A stretch of DNA of 64,000 bases from Methanospirillaceae archaeon. GTDB lineage: Archaea; Halobacteriota; Methanomicrobia; Methanomicrobiales; Methanospirillaceae. Of the stretch, positions 8,909-20,500 are shown in pieces. Made by a program: the position numbers and the translations under genes. The stretch spans positions 1-64,000 of the forward strand of contig JAFGOM010000076.1 of assembly GCA_016926505.1 (NCBI GenBank). Direction: 5' to 3'. How positions within the stretch are numbered: position 1 is the stretch's first letter; each line of letters begins with the position of its first letter. The notes beneath the pieces are model-generated. The model saw nothing but the letters and a program-made list of their open reading frames with translations. It was not told the origin of the DNA and made no database searches.

Positions 8909-9937
8909 ATGATTAAAGTCCTCATTATCGATGACTCGATATTCATCAGGACCATAGTCAGTGACATGCTCTCAGGCGATCCTGATATTACCGTCATCGG
9001 GACCGCATCAGACGGGGTAGAGGCTCTTGAGAAGATCCGGGAACTAAAACCTGACGTGATAACCCTTGATATCGAGATGCCAAAAATGTCAGGGTTACAG
9101 GTATTAGAACACAGAAAGGAATTTTCGGTCTTTCCAAAGACACTTATGCTCAGTTCGCTCACCTCTGAAGGCGCTGCAGCCACAAAAGAGGCACTTCTCC
9201 TTGGCGCTGATGACTTTCTCCTCAAACCCAAAGGTATCAGTAATGTCAGGGAGGCAGGTGGCGAGATATGCCAGAAGATACACAATCTCATCTCGATTCC
9301 CATCGTCGAGGTAAAGGAAAAAAGGTCTGATAAAGTAGCACAAACCCTTATTCTTATCGGATCTTCTGCCGGTGGACCTCCGATGTTAGATATTATCCTC
9401 TCCTCATTCCCGACTGATATCAGAGCTGCGGTGGTCGTGACCCAGCACATGCCTACCGGTGGTTTTACTGCAGCTCTCGCTACCCGGCTCAATAAAATAT
9501 CTCCCTTAACGATCCAGGAGTCCTCAAACGGCGATATCCTTTCACAGGGGCGGGTTTATGTCTCAAAAGCAGGGTATCATACCGTTATCTCGTCGTACCT
9601 GGATCCATCCGGAAAAAAGGCAGGAAAAATAATCCATACAACTGCACCGCCCGTGCACAATGTCCGCCCGGCAGTAGATAAAACGTTCATATCAGCGTCT
9701 GAAGTGTATGGACCCCGCATTGTATCGGTCATTCTTTCAGGAATGGGCAGGGATGGGGGTGAAGGGACACGTCATGTGAAAGAGAAAGGAGGAGTTACCT
9801 TTGTCTGCAGACAGGAGGATTGTCTGGTATATGGTATGGCACGATCTGCCCTTGACACCAATTGTGTTGATGAAGTACTCCCGTTAACGACAATAGCAGA
9901 CCGCCTTGCCGAGACGGCAAAAGCCATTGCGAAGTGA
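8909..9937 (+). CDS. cheB: Chemoreceptor methylesterase/deamidase CheB
   Basis: Protein of 342 residues with an N-terminal receiver domain (Asp54 as acceptor) and a C-terminal methylesterase. The Ser-His-Asp triad is visible in LIGSSAGGPP (about 150), VVTQHMPTGG (about 180) and SGMGRDGGEG (about 275). It removes methyl groups from receptors for adaptation. No cheR is found in the window, so the matching methyltransferase must be elsewhere. Translation is probably coupled to cheY. Confidence 0.95.
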   Translation: MIKVLIIDDSIFIRTIVSDMLSGDPDITVIGTASDGVEALEKIRELKPDVITLDIEMPKMSGLQVLEHRKEFSVFPKTLMLSSLTSEGAAATKEALLLGADDFLLKPKGISNVREAGGEICQKIHNLISIPIVEVKEKRSDKVAQTLILIGSSAGGPPMLDIILSSFPTDIRAAVVVTQHMPTGGFTAALATRLNKISPLTIQESSNGDILSQGRVYVSKAGYHTVISSYLDPSGKKAGKIIHTTAPPVHNVRPAVDKTFISASEVYGPRIVSVILSGMGRDGGEGTRHVKEKGGVTFVCRQEDCLVYGMARSALDTNCVDEVLPLTTIADRLAETAKAIAK

Positions 9938-9943
9938 TATGAT

Positions 9944-12900
9944 ATGAGCGAGATGGAGAGTTACCGGCTCCTTTTTGTTGCCGAATCGCGGGAAAACCAT
10001 GAGAGTATCGTTCAGAATCTGTTGATCCTCGAACAGGGATCAGATGAAACTGCCATCGATAATATCTTTCGCTCTGCCCATTCACTCAAAGGGATGTCAG
10101 CCTCTATGGGATACAGCACCATGGAGGAGGTCTGTCATGCCCTCGAGGATGTCTTCTCAAGAATCAGGAATGATACCCTGCAGGTCTCCCAGCAGTTAAT
10201 CGATGACCTCCTCGCCGGGGTCGATGATATCGAGATGATGATTGATGACATTGAGACAGGAGGAGACGGGAATGTTATTGATCTCGAAGCACGGGTTGCA
10301 TCACTGAAAAAATGGCTTTCTGCCGATACCGGTCATCCTCTCCCCGCTGATTCCGGCACGCCTGAAGTTTTACCAGCACGGACACAACCCGGCCAGACAC
10401 CATCATCCCCGTCAGTGACACAGACAGAGCCCTCCGGTTCACGGTCCTATCATGTTCATCTCACCCTCTCAGATACCTGTGATTCAAAAAATTTACGAGC
10501 AATGATTGTTCTGCAGAATCTCGAGAGTATCGGGACCATATCTTCTCTTACTCCTCCAAGGGAGACGATTGAAGATGACGAATCCTTTGACGGGACGATT
10601 GATATCGTAATGACCTCAGATAGCGGTGATGAGGCCATTGCGATTATTACCGGTACCTCTGACATTGCATCGGTCTCAATCGAGAAGAAAGATGTAACCA
10701 TGATAACCGGTGCAGCATCTCCAAAAACCCCTGCACCCCCGTCATCTTCTTCAGTCGGTTTGGTTACGTATAATATCCGTCTCGGGATGTCTGATACCTG
10801 CGATTCAAAGAATTTACGTGCAATGCTTTTTCTGGGGAACCTTGAGGGTATCGGGACCATATCTTCTCTTACACCTTCCCGCGAGACGATCGAAGATGAT
10901 ACCTCATTTTCCGGCTCAATGGAGATAACCGTTCAGACTGATGCAGAAAAAGATATTCTCCAGAAGATGATATCATCCTCTGACTTTGCACATGGCTCTG
11001 TTGAGCAGTCAGGGATACAAACACCGTCCGCTGCACCGGAAGAGACTGCTCATCCCAAAAAGGAAGGAATGGCACCTGTCTCTCCTCCTCCTTCCTCTCC
11101 TGCAGAAAAGCCGGAATATTCTATCCATGTCGTGATCTCAGATATCTGTGACTCCAAAAATTTACGAGCCATGCTGATCGTTTCCAACCTTACGACGATT
11201 GGCGAGATAGTTGCCATCACTCCTCCCGTAAATACCATCGAAGATGATCAGAATTTCACCGGGGTTCTTGATATCAGGCTCGCATCAGAGAGTGATAGAG
11301 CCCGGATTGAATCGTTTCTGAAAGGATCTGATGTAGCCTCCTACACGGTTATCCCACCGGGGGGGAAAGAGGAGCCGGTTCGCGCTACACCTGTGATGAA
11401 GCGATCAGAGGAGAGACCGGCAGAGCAGCGCCCCTCTGTCGCAGCAGCCCGGGATGATGCCGCACCCAAGAAGGTACGCGAGGTCAAGAATATCAGGGTC
11501 GATATTGAGCGTCTTGACCACATGATGAACCTGGTAGAGGATCTCGTGATAAACCGGGGAAGGCTTGAGCTGATTGCAGAGAAGTACCGGATAAAGGAGC
11601 TCGATGAGACCTTAAACATGGTAAATCGGTCTGTTGCCGATCTCCAGGTTCTGATGATGGATATCAGGATGATCCCGCTCAATCAGATCTTTAACCGGTT
11701 TCCCAGAACCGTCCGTGATATTGCAGCAAAGGAAGGGAAAGAGGTAGATTTCATCATCGAGGGTGGAGACACGGAACTCGACCGGAGTGTGATGGACGGG
11801 TTAAATGATCCCCTTTTGCATCTCATCAGGAATGCGATTGATCATGGTATTGAATCTCCCAAAGAACGGAGAGAAGCGGGGAAAAATCCAAAGGGTATCT
11901 TACGCCTCTCTGCCTCCCGTGACAAGGATAATGTTGTGCTGGTTATCGAGGATGATGGAAAGGGACTCAATGCTGAAGTAATAAAGAAAAAAGCACTACA
12001 AAAGGGACTTTCAACAAAGGAAGCACTTGACGATCTCTCTGACGAGGAAGCCTATGAGTTACTCTTCCTTCCCGGTTTCTCAACTGCAGAGAAGATTACT
12101 GATATCAGCGGCCGTGGTGTCGGGCTTGATGTGGTCCGGACCTCTATCAATGCACTTCAGGGTACCATCAAGCTGGATTCTGAATCAGGAATTGGTACCC
12201 GGTTTGAGCTGGTCTTACCTCCCACGATGGCTATCGTTATGGTGATGATGGTCAGGATGAATAACCGGCGTTGTGCCATCCCTATCAATAATGTTGCAGA
12301 GGTTGCAAGTCTTGCTGCATTCCCGATCCGAAGGATAGGAAAGGGCGAAGCAATCCTCATGCGGGAGGAGATTATCACCCTGTACCCGCTTGATGATATG
12401 TTCGGGAAGAGTGAGAATGGTGAGATCCTTATTATTTTACAGTACCAGAACCAGAAAGGGGCAATCATTGCGGATCTCATCGAAGGGCAGCAGGAGGTTG
12501 TTATCAAACCCTTAAGTAAGTTTGTCGGGTCATGTGAAGGGATAAGCGGGGTGACGATCCCGGGTGACGGGGAAGTTGTTCCGGTTCTTGATGTAAACTC
12601 GATTATCAAGGAACCAACCACCCAGAGGAGTACCAAAAAGAAGTCAAAGACCGTTGTTACCTCTGCAGTAACAACCCAGGAAAAGGATAGCGGGATTATC
12701 TTTTCTGAAAAGAACTGTGATACCTTAAAGGAACTGGGAAATATCGGGGCAGCACATGCGGCAACAACCCTCTCAACCATGTTAAACACAACCATCGCCA
12801 TCGAGGTACCTGAAATTACGATTGTCGACCTCGCAGAGGTTTCCCGATATGTAAGCGATGATCGGGCTGCACTGGTTGCCTTTCAGATTCAGGGAGAGGT

Positions 12901-13309
12901 CGGTGGTGACGGGTTTATCATTCTGTATGTAGAGAATGATTCCATCATTCCGCTGACCAATATCATGATCGGTACGTCAGGAACGGATCGCTTGATCGGA
13001 GAGATGGATGAGAGTGCATTAAAAGAGGTTGGCAATATCATGATCTCATCATTCCTCGATGCAATTGCTGCCCTTCTTGGGATTATTCTGCTTCCGTCTC
13101 CGCCATACTTAACGATAGACATGGCTCTGGCCGGAATACAGAGTATCCTTGCTATTCAGAACCAGAGTCTCGATATTAACGAGGTGATGCTCTTTAAGAC
13201 AGAACTCCTCTGTGATGAGTACCATATAAACAGTAACCTGTTCCTGTTGCCTGACCAGAAGATGCTTGCTGAACTTCTTGCGAGGATGGAAAAACTTCTG
13301 GCAGTGTGA
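9944..13309 (+). CDS. cheA: Chemotaxis kinase CheA with three P2 domains and fused CheC
   Basis: Histidine kinase of 1121 residues, far longer than the usual 650-750. Order of domains: HPt P1 (1-105, phospho-acceptor His46 in [13 protein letters not shown]); three repeated CheY-binding P2 domains at about 167-250, 274-355 and 391-465, each with [11 protein letters not shown] and ETIEDD or NTIEDD; P3 dimerisation helices (about 514-585); P4 kinase with RNAIDHGIE and [13 protein letters not shown]5 CheW-like (about 770-900); and a CheC phosphatase domain (about 915-1121) with two D/S-xxx-E-xx-N motifs ([16 protein letters not shown]). So kinase and a CheY-P phosphatase sit on one chain. The upstream GTGAT fits a ribosome binding site. 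Confidence 0.95.
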   Translation: MSEMESYRLLFVAESRENHESIVQNLLILEQGSDETAIDNIFRSAHSLKGMSASMGYSTMEEVCHALEDVFSRIRNDTLQVSQQLIDDLLAGVDDIEMMIDDIETGGDGNVIDLEARVASLKKWLSADTGHPLPADSGTPEVLPARTQPGQTPSSPSVTQTEPSGSRSYHVHLTLSDTCDSKNLRAMIVLQNLESIGTISSLTPPRETIEDDESFDGTIDIVMTSDSGDEAIAIITGTSDIASVSIEKKDVTMITGAASPKTPAPPSSSSVGLVTYNIRLGMSDTCDSKNLRAMLFLGNLEGIGTISSLTPSRETIEDDTSFSGSMEITVQTDAEKDILQKMISSSDFAHGSVEQSGIQTPSAAPEETAHPKKEGMAPVSPPPSSPAEKPEYSIHVVISDICDSKNLRAMLIVSNLTTIGEIVAITPPVNTIEDDQNFTGVLDIRLASESDRARIESFLKGSDVASYTVIPPGGKEEPVRATPVMKRSEERPAEQRPSVAAARDDAAPKKVREVKNIRVDIERLDHMMNLVEDLVINRGRLELIAEKYRIKELDETLNMVNRSVADLQVLMMDIRMIPLNQIFNRFPRTVRDIAAKEGKEVDFIIEGGDTELDRSVMDGLNDPLLHLIRNAIDHGIESPKERREAGKNPKGILRLSASRDKDNVVLVIEDDGKGLNAEVIKKKALQKGLSTKEALDDLSDEEAYELLFLPGFSTAEKITDISGRGVGLDVVRTSINALQGTIKLDSESGIGTRFELVLPPTMAIVMVMMVRMNNRRCAIPINNVAEVASLAAFPIRRIGKGEAILMREEIITLYPLDDMFGKSENGEILIILQYQNQKGAIIADLIEGQQEVVIKPLSKFVGSCEGISGVTIPGDGEVVPVLDVNSIIKEPTTQRSTKKKSKTVVTSAVTTQEKDSGIIFSEKNCDTLKELGNIGAAHAATTLSTMLNTTIAIEVPEITIVDLAEVSRYVSDDRAALVAFQIQGEVGGDGFIILYVENDSIIPLTNIMIGTSGTDRLIGEMDESALKEVGNIMISSFLDAIAALLGIILLPSPPYLTIDMALAGIQSILAIQNQSLDINEVMLFKTELLCDEYHINSNLFLLPDQKMLAELLARMEKLLAV

Positions 13310-13346
13310 GAATGACGGTTCAATACACTATCCGGGGAAGGGCATC

Positions 13347-13844
13347 GTGACGGTCTCACTTGGGAAAACAAATTTCGATGTGATCCTCATCGGAATCGGG
13401 GAACATTACGTTGGGGACACTGTTCTCTCATCCATCGGTCTTGGTTCCTGTGTAGGCCTTGTTCTTCATGACAAGACGACAGGAATAGGCGGGCTTGCGC
13501 ATATCATGCTCCCTGACAGCCAGGGAAAGACCCCGGAACGGCCGGGTAAATTTGCAGATACTGCCGTTTCTGTATTGTTACAGGAACTGGAGAAGAAGGG
13601 GGCAAACAGAACAACGCTCATTGCAAAACTGGCAGGGGGGGCTTCTATGTTTCAGAACTTTTCAGGGAACTTAAATATCGGGGACAGGAATGTTGAGATG
13701 CTGCGTCTGCTTTTAGCACAGGAGAAGATACGCATCGTCAGTGAGGATGTGGGGGGAACGGTCGGCCGGACGGTTACGTATTACCCCCAACAAAATGCCA
13801 GGTACACGATTAAGTTTGCAACCGGGAATTATATAGAGATTTAA
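13347..13844 (+). CDS. cheD: Chemoreceptor glutamine deamidase CheD
   Basis: CheD of 165 residues, a receptor deamidase whose activity is set by CheC binding. The catalytic Cys and His are in [12 protein letters not shown] and GLAHIMLP. An upstream in-frame start at 13266 would put 27 codons inside cheA with no family match, so I choose the GTG at 13347, preceded by GGGGAAGGG. The 3' end overlaps the convergent TPR-CheC gene by 4 bases. Confidence 0.9.
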   Translation: MTVSLGKTNFDVILIGIGEHYVGDTVLSSIGLGSCVGLVLHDKTTGIGGLAHIMLPDSQGKTPERPGKFADTAVSVLLQELEKKGANRTTLIAKLAGGASMFQNFSGNLNIGDRNVEMLRLLLAQEKIRIVSEDVGGTVGRTVTYYPQQNARYTIKFATGNYIEI

Positions 13845-15559
13845 CTGCTTTGTTCGAGTGAATCCTCGATTAATTTCTCAAGCATGCGGATGATTTCATG
13901 CAGGACCGGGGGGTTTGGGAGCATGAGGATATTGCAGGTCAGTTCATACTCATCACACTGCATCTCAGTCTTGAAGAATACCACGCTCTGATATGAGATG
14001 TTGCTCTCTTCAATGATAAGAGCAAAGAGTTTTTCCGGTTTATCAAAGAGGATCCGGGGTGGAGAGGGAAGCATGATGATACCAAGGAGTTCTGCGGTAC
14101 CGTCAAGGAATGCAGATACCATGATATTTCCGATCTCGTTTAGGGCACTCTCATCCATCTCATCGAGGTTCCTGCTCAGATCCGGGGGAAGACCGAGCAT
14201 GATGCTTGTCATCTGTATAACTGATTCCTTGGGAACATGAAGCACAACATACCCGGCGTCTGAGATTTCTCCTTCCATCCTGAAGTAGACAAGAGCCGCA
14301 TCTTCCTGCTCAAGCTTGGTATTCACGATCCCGATATCATTGATGCTTATCTCAGGGACATTCATCATGATAGGAGTGTTTAACATGGTAGAGAGTGTTG
14401 TTGCTGCGTGCGAAGCCCCGATATTTCCCAGTTCCCGCAATGCATCCATCTGATCGTCTGTTAATTCCACGTAATGCCTCTCTTTGTTGTTTTCCCGGGG
14501 TACTGTTTCTTGAGTCTGCTGTTCATCCCGGTCCCGTTCATCAGGAACAACACCCCCATCGATTTTTTCCTCTGGTGATGGTTCCTGTTCTTCTGCCGGT
14601 TTTTCTGCCGGTATCTCATCTGCATACTGGGACAGGATGGCAGCAATCAGGTCATCATCACTCATGGCTGGTTTTGGTTTCTCCTCTTCTTGAACCGGTT
14701 CAGGAGCAGGAATTTCTGCAACCTCAATGGAGGCTGGTACTGCTGCTTCAACTTCAGGTGGCACCGCTTCGGCAGACTCCAGCGGGAGGGAATCTTTATC
14801 TCCGATATCGGTATCAACGGGAAATATCTCAAAATCTGACTCTTCCTGCGGTACCGGTGACAGCGTTGTTTCTTCGGTTTCATCAGGTTCCATGGCGATG
14901 AAGGGGATTGGAACCGGCTCCGGTGCCGCTTCATACACCGGAAGTTCCGGTTTTTGTGGTATACTCCCCCGGTAATCGCCAACCATCCGGTCTTTGCACC
15001 GTTCGAGGCAGTCAAGAGCTACCGGATCATCAGGAAAGATCAGGAGTGCATCTTCAAATGCTAAAACCGCCTCCTTGTAATTGTGTAGTTTTGCAAAGCA
15101 GTACCCGATTCTTTTGTATGGTTCTACAAAATCAGGGTGAATTCCGCTTGCTTCACGAAAAAATTGCAGGGCTGAGTAATAATTCCCTTTCTTTATCAGT
15201 TCTGATCCCCACTGCATATATCTGATAAATACCAGTTCTTCAGGGGGAATCCGGGGAGCAATTCTCCCGGTTCCTTTTCGCTTCTTCTGACGTACGGTAT
15301 TTATCCGGGATAGATTCTGTTTTGCAACACGGTTATCCGGTTCAACCTGCAATGCCGTCTCAAAGCACCGTTTTGCCTCGGTATAGTTGTTGGTTCTCGC
15401 ATAACAGAATCCCAGATTGATGAGAATTCGTTGATTATATGGTTCATTTTGTACAGCATCCCTGTAATACCGGAGAGCACGGATATAATCACGGTTTTCC
15501 AGGGCTTCATCAGCCAGCCTGATCCTGGTTCTCTGCTCGTTTTGTGTAACTGAATCCAT
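13841..15559 (-). CDS. cheC: TPR-CheC fusion, CheY-P phosphatase
   Basis: Protein of 572 residues. The first 220 residues hold TPR helices in two blocks (repeats near 15-85 and 130-200, with [20 protein letters not shown] and [17 protein letters not shown]). A Pro/Glu-rich linker covers about 220-365. The C-terminal 200 residues are a full CheC domain with both phosphatase motifs (DALRELGN and SALNEIGN), closely resembling the CheC part of the neighbouring CheA (shared [10 protein letters not shown] and MLPSPP). CheC dephosphorylates CheY-P and binds CheD. The TPR half could bring it to a receptor or scaffold; that is inference. Convergent with cheD, overlapping 4 bases. Confidence 0.9.
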   Translation of the reverse strand: MDSVTQNEQRTRIRLADEALENRDYIRALRYYRDAVQNEPYNQRILINLGFCYARTNNYTEAKRCFETALQVEPDNRVAKQNLSRINTVRQKKRKGTGRIAPRIPPEELVFIRYMQWGSELIKKGNYYSALQFFREASGIHPDFVEPYKRIGYCFAKLHNYKEAVLAFEDALLIFPDDPVALDCLERCKDRMVGDYRGSIPQKPELPVYEAAPEPVPIPFIAMEPDETEETTLSPVPQEESDFEIFPVDTDIGDKDSLPLESAEAVPPEVEAAVPASIEVAEIPAPEPVQEEEKPKPAMSDDDLIAAILSQYADEIPAEKPAEEQEPSPEEKIDGGVVPDERDRDEQQTQETVPRENNKERHYVELTDDQMDALRELGNIGASHAATTLSTMLNTPIMMNVPEISINDIGIVNTKLEQEDAALVYFRMEGEISDAGYVVLHVPKESVIQMTSIMLGLPPDLSRNLDEMDESALNEIGNIMVSAFLDGTAELLGIIMLPSPPRILFDKPEKLFALIIEESNISYQSVVFFKTEMQCDEYELTCNILMLPNPPVLHEIIRMLEKLIEDSLEQSS

Positions 15560-15616
15560 AAAAATCGTCTGTCAGCACGTGGGATCGCGGGTGTTGGTTA
15601 TGAAAAATTGGTATTA

Positions 15617-15632
15617 CCTAGTATATATCTAC
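15617..15632 (-). promoter_or_regulatory. TATA-like box upstream of TPR-cheC
   Basis: The minus strand carries an AT-rich GATATATAC centred near 15625, about 65 bases upstream of the TPR-cheC ATG, in the 112-base gap after pdaD. It is the best promoter candidate there; no mapping supports it. Confidence 0.4.
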
Positions 15633-15671
15633 ACCGATGTCAACAGACGGTTTATTTTTGAGAGAATTGAT

Positions 15672-16217
15672 TCAGATGATAAAGACTGCAGCAGCGATAA
15701 CCGTGGTCCAGAGTCCGTTCTCATCTCCGTGGGTATACTCACAGACATGTTTGGTAGTGATTATCTTTCCACTCGCTTTGTAGATCTGTTCCCTTTCCTG
15801 CCATGCAGTATCAGGGTTAAACGAGATACCAAGGGTTGTTGCAAGCATGGTAGCAGCAAGATCTTCAGCGTACTCTCCCGAGTCTTCCTTTGTCTCACCG
15901 AATGCATGGTGTTCTGAAAGGTATCCGTATTGGTTTGATTCTTTCGGTAGTGCAAGCCCGATTGCCGCGGTTAACCGGCGATTCGGTTCTTTTGTTTCAT
16001 TGCGGGCCAGTACCACATACACGATCTCACCCGGGGCAAGTTCTTTTAGTCCGTCTTCCCTGGATACCTCAATGCAGTTTGGTGGAAAGATGCTTGAGAC
16101 ATAGACCAGGTTATACCGTTCGATTCCTGCATCGCGAAGAGCTGACTCAAACGAAGCAAGCCGGTCCTTGTGAACCCCTGTTCCTCTGGTAAAAAAAACC
16201 TTTTTTGGTACAGCCAT
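15672..16217 (-). CDS. pdaD: Pyruvoyl-dependent arginine decarboxylase
   Basis: Enzyme of 181 residues converting arginine to agmatine, the first step of archaeal polyamine and agmatidine synthesis. The self-cleavage site VSSIFPPN is present; cleavage between Ser41 and Ser42 leaves the pyruvoyl cofactor on the beta chain. The conserved [10 protein letters not shown] strand and the histidine region after [12 protein letters not shown] fit the family, and length is close to the 165-residue M. jannaschii protein. It is divergent from carA; agmatinase, the next step, is at 49.2 kb. Confidence 0.95.
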   Translation of the reverse strand: MAVPKKVFFTRGTGVHKDRLASFESALRDAGIERYNLVYVSSIFPPNCIEVSREDGLKELAPGEIVYVVLARNETKEPNRRLTAAIGLALPKESNQYGYLSEHHAFGETKEDSGEYAEDLAATMLATTLGISFNPDTAWQEREQIYKASGKIITTKHVCEYTHGDENGLWTTVIAAAVFII

Positions 16218-16469
16218 CTTATAATAAGTTGTTTCGCAGGAAATTAACTTTACCGTCTTCTTCTCTTTGCTCTGATTTTTGAAGGGTAGTTATTTTATTT
16301 TTTTTGAACCGGCGACCCGTTCTCTTCATACCACGATTCGTATGATATCATTGCATAAACAAAATGAGAGATCAGTGGTAAAATTTTTAGGGGGATATTG
16401 GAAAAGGTTAGCTGGTGGTAATAAGAGGTATTGTTAATAGGATTCCAATCACACATGTATGGGGCATTT

Positions 16470-17525
16470 ATGAAGGCGGTTTTGGGGTTAGAAGATGGCA
16501 CGTTTGTAAAAGGAGAGGGATTTGGTGTCCCTGGAGAGCGTTGTGGAGAACTGGTATTCTCAACCCAGATGACCGGGTATATGGAAGCTCTTACCGATCC
16601 AAGTTATCATGGGCAGATACTCATGTTTACGTTTCCCCAGATCGGCAATTATGGCGTAGATACGGATAATTTCCAGAGTAAACGGGTCTGGGCGGAAGGA
16701 TGTGTTATCAGGGAAGCATGTGCAAAACCTGAACATCATGATACCATTCCTCATTTTTTTGAGCAGGAGGGGTTATCAGGGATCAGTAATGTGGATACAC
16801 GAAAGCTTACCATTATCACCCGGGAACAGGGAACACTCCGCGCATGTCTTCTGGCAGGAGATGACAACGAGGAGTATGCGATACAAAAGGCCAGAGATGA
16901 GCCTTTTATCGAAAAGAAAAATCTGATCCCTCGTGTATCTGTCACCGGGCCCTGTCATATTCCCGGTCCCGGGAAGAAGATAGCGGTGCTTGATCTCGGC
17001 ATAAAGAAGAATATGATAACAAGTCTTCGCAAAAGGGGAGCTGATATTACCTTGTATCCGTATCATGCCAGAAAAGATGAGATCCTGGAAGAAGGGCCCG
17101 ATGCCTTGTTTATCAGCAACGGACCCGGTGATCCTGCCTCGGTAACCGGAACCAGAAAGACAGTACAGGATATTCTGGGAGAGATACCGATATTCGGGAT
17201 CTGCATGGGAAACCAGATCTGTGGTCTCGCTCTTGGCGGAGAGACGGAAAAGATGAAATTTGGTCACCGCGGTGCCAACCAGCCGGTACAATTCCGGGAC
17301 GGGACCGTTTCTATCACCTCTCAGAATCATGGGTTTGTTCTTGTCGAAGAGAGTCTTCCTGAGGGATGTGAAATGACGTATGTCAATATGAATGACGGTA
17401 CGCTCGAAGGTTTCTGCGATCCGTACCTGGGAATTTACTGCGTGCAGTTCCATCCTGAAGCGCATAGCGGTCCGCATGATACCGAGAAGTCTTTCTTTGA
17501 TGATATGTTTGCGAGGTTGTCCTGA
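16470..17525 (+). CDS. carA: Carbamoyl-phosphate synthase small subunit
   Basis: Glutaminase subunit of 351 residues supplying ammonia for carbamoyl phosphate (arginine and pyrimidine synthesis). N-terminal CPSase domain, then class I amidotransferase with the nucleophile Cys in FGICMGNQ and catalytic His-Glu in QFHPEAHSG. The motif reads CMGNQ rather than the bacterial CLGHQ, a variant I believe is usual in methanogens. Upstream in-frame starts exist (TTG 16431, ATG 16455); I choose ATG 16470 because MKAVLGLEDGT is the normal family start and GGGG sits 5 bases before it. The stop overlaps the carB ATG by one base. Confidence 0.93.
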   Translation: MKAVLGLEDGTFVKGEGFGVPGERCGELVFSTQMTGYMEALTDPSYHGQILMFTFPQIGNYGVDTDNFQSKRVWAEGCVIREACAKPEHHDTIPHFFEQEGLSGISNVDTRKLTIITREQGTLRACLLAGDDNEEYAIQKARDEPFIEKKNLIPRVSVTGPCHIPGPGKKIAVLDLGIKKNMITSLRKRGADITLYPYHARKDEILEEGPDALFISNGPGDPASVTGTRKTVQDILGEIPIFGICMGNQICGLALGGETEKMKFGHRGANQPVQFRDGTVSITSQNHGFVLVEESLPEGCEMTYVNMNDGTLEGFCDPYLGIYCVQFHPEAHSGPHDTEKSFFDDMFARLS

Positions 17526-20500
17526 TGCCAAAAGATCCTGCAATAAAAAAGGTTCTTCTTATCGGTTCAGGACCCATCCAGATAGGACAGGCGGCAGAAT
17601 TTGATTTTTCAGGGTCGCAGGCCTGCCGTGCCCTGCGTGAAGAGGGTATCGAGGTGGTACTGGTCAACTCGAATCCTGCAACCATCCAGACCGATCCTGA
17701 TATGGCAGATGTCATTTATGTTGAACCTCTCGAAACTGACGTCATTGCAAAGATAATCGAGAAGGAGAGACCTGATGGCATCCTGTCAGGGATGGGAGGA
17801 CAGACCGGGCTTAACATGACCGCAGAACTTGCCGAGATGGGTGCTCTTTCCGGTGTGCAGATTCTCGGAACACCGCTTCAGGCGATTTATCAGGGTGAAG
17901 ATCGTGAGAAGTTCAGGGATTTAATGCAGGAGATCCATGAGCCGGTTCCCAAATCGATGATTGTCAGTTCAATGGATCTGCTCGGGGAAGCGGCAGAACT
18001 GGTCGGGTTTCCTGCAATCATCAGGCCGGCGTATACCCTGGGTGGCTCCGGCGGGGGAATAGCCCATGATATGGATGAACTGGTACGGATAACTGAGCTC
18101 GGACTTGGGAAGTCACGCATTCATCAGGTACTCATCGAGGAGAGTGTTGCAGGATGGAAAGAGATCGAGTTTGAGGTGATGCGGGATGCTGCTGACACCT
18201 GTATCACCATCTGCGGGATGGAGAATGTTGATCCCATGGGTGTTCACACCGGTGAGAGTGTCGTGGTAGCCCCGATTCTTACCCTCCGTGATGATGAGTT
18301 CCATCTCCTGCGAAATGCAGCATTAAAAATTATCCGTGCACTTGATGTCCAGGGTGGGTGCAATATCCAGTTTGCATACAATAACGGTGATTACCGGGTG
18401 ATAGAGGTCAATCCCCGGGTATCCCGGTCATCAGCACTCGCATCCAAGGCGACCGGGTACCCGATTGCACGGGTTGCAGCAAAGATAGCCATCGGCCTGC
18501 GTCTTGATGAGATCCAGAATAACGTTACCGGAACCACTCCTGCTTCGTTTGAACCGTCCATCGATTATATTGTTGTAAAGGTTCCCCGGTGGCCGTTTGA
18601 TAAGTTCAAGACTGCTGACCGGTCACTGACAACAGCCATGAAGAGTACCGGAGAAGTGATGGCGATAGGCAGAAGCCTGGAGGAAGCTTTTGTAAAAGCG
18701 CTCCATTCAATAGATACCGATATAATACGTCACACGTCGCTTTCCGAGATTCGGATGATCCTCTCCCGTCCGACTGACGAACGGTTTCCCTGTCTTTTTG
18801 ATGCCTTCCGCCAGGGGATGACTGCTTTGGAGATAGAAGAACTCACAAAGATATCTCCTTTCTTCCTTGAGAAGATACGAAACATCGTTTTAATGGAAGA
18901 GGAGCTGAAACAGGGACTGACCCCGGAGCGGATCAGGCAGGCTCAGAGGTACGGGTTTTCAGCAGACGAGATTGCAGCGTCTGCCGGTGTGCAGGTATCT
19001 GAACTGACAGGATTATTACGGGATCCTGTCTACAAGATGGTTGATACCTGTTCTGCAGAATTTCCTGCACAGACTCCGTATTTTTACTCAACGTATGAGT
19101 CAGCCTGTGAGATTGAGAGGAGTGAATCAAGCAAGGTTCTGATTCTCGGTTCCGGCCCTATTCGGATCGGGCAGGGAATCGAGTTTGATTACTGTACCGT
19201 GCATGCTGTTCAGGCGCTGCGGGAAGATGGTATTGAGGTGCATATCGTCAACAACAATCCCGAGACGGTCTCAACCGATTTTGACACATCAGACCGGCTC
19301 TTCTTTGAGCCGATGAACCTTCCGGACGTGCTGCATATTCTCAAGAAAGATTTCTACACCGGGGTGATGGTCCAGTTCGGCGGACAGAACTCGGTAAACC
19401 TTGCGGTGCCCTTAAAAAAGGCGATTGATGAGCTGGGTCTGCCCACCCGCATCCTCGGAACGACTCCTGACTCGATGGACGTGGCAGAGGACAGGGACCG
19501 GTTCAGTCTCCTTCTTGACAAACTTGGGATCCCGACACCTCCGAACACCTCGGCAACTTCAGAAGAAGAGGCAAAGATAAAGGCTGAGACGATCGGATAT
19601 CCCCTGCTTGTCAGGCCTTCCTATGTGCTGGGCGGGAGAGCAATGGAGATCGTGCACGACAGCGATGAACTTGCAAGCTACATGCAGGAAGCAGTCCGGG
19701 TCTCGCGCACCCACCCGGTTCTTATCGATTCGTTTCTTTCAGACGCTGTTGAACTTGATGTTGATGCTGTCTGTGATGGGACTGATGTTCTTATCGGTGG
19801 CATCATGGAGCATATCGAGGTTGCCGGTGTTCATAGTGGTGACTCGGCCTGTGTCATCCCGACCCAGTCGTTATCTGCATCGGTTCTCTCACGGGTCACC
19901 GAGTATACGAAAAAGATAGCACTTGGTCTCGGGGTCGTTGGTCTTGTTAATATCCAGTATGCCGTAAAGGATGATGTGGTGTACGTTCTTGAGGCTAATC
20001 CCCGGGCCAGCCGGACAGTACCCTTTGTCAGCAAGGCTACCGGTATACCCCTTGCAAAACTTGCGGCAAAGATCATGATGGGGAAGCAGATAGCTGATCT
20101 CGGGTACTCCCAAGTCGCGATTACGCATGTGGCAGTAAAAGAGGTTCTGCTGCCCTTCAACAAGTTGCCCGGGGTTGACACGGTTCTCGGACCCGAGATG
20201 AAGAGTACCGGCGAGGTGATGGGTATTGATTATGATTTTGGCCGTGCTTTTTACAAGGCATGTATCGCTGCACATAATCCCCTGCCCCTGAAAGGAAACG
20301 TCTTTATCTCGGTTACCGATGAACTCAAGAACGGGATAATTCCTGTTGCCCGTTCCTTTATTGAGGCAGGTCTTGTCCTGTTCGGGACAAGTGGGACCGT
20401 GGATCACCTTGCGCAATATGATATCCCGGTAAATCTCTTACGCAAAGTGAAAGAGGGATCTCCTAATGTTGTTGATATGATTCGTGCCGGTCAGATCCAT

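Noticed and set aside
8776-9492. 238-codon frame antisense to cheB
   Set aside because: Shadow of cheY/cheB; no motif of its own.
12157-12801. 214-codon frame antisense to cheA
   Set aside because: Shadow of the CheA P5 and CheC parts; no start signal.
13266-13346. Longer cheD start inside cheA
   Set aside because: The extra 27 residues do not match CheD; the GTG at 13347 has a ribosome binding site.
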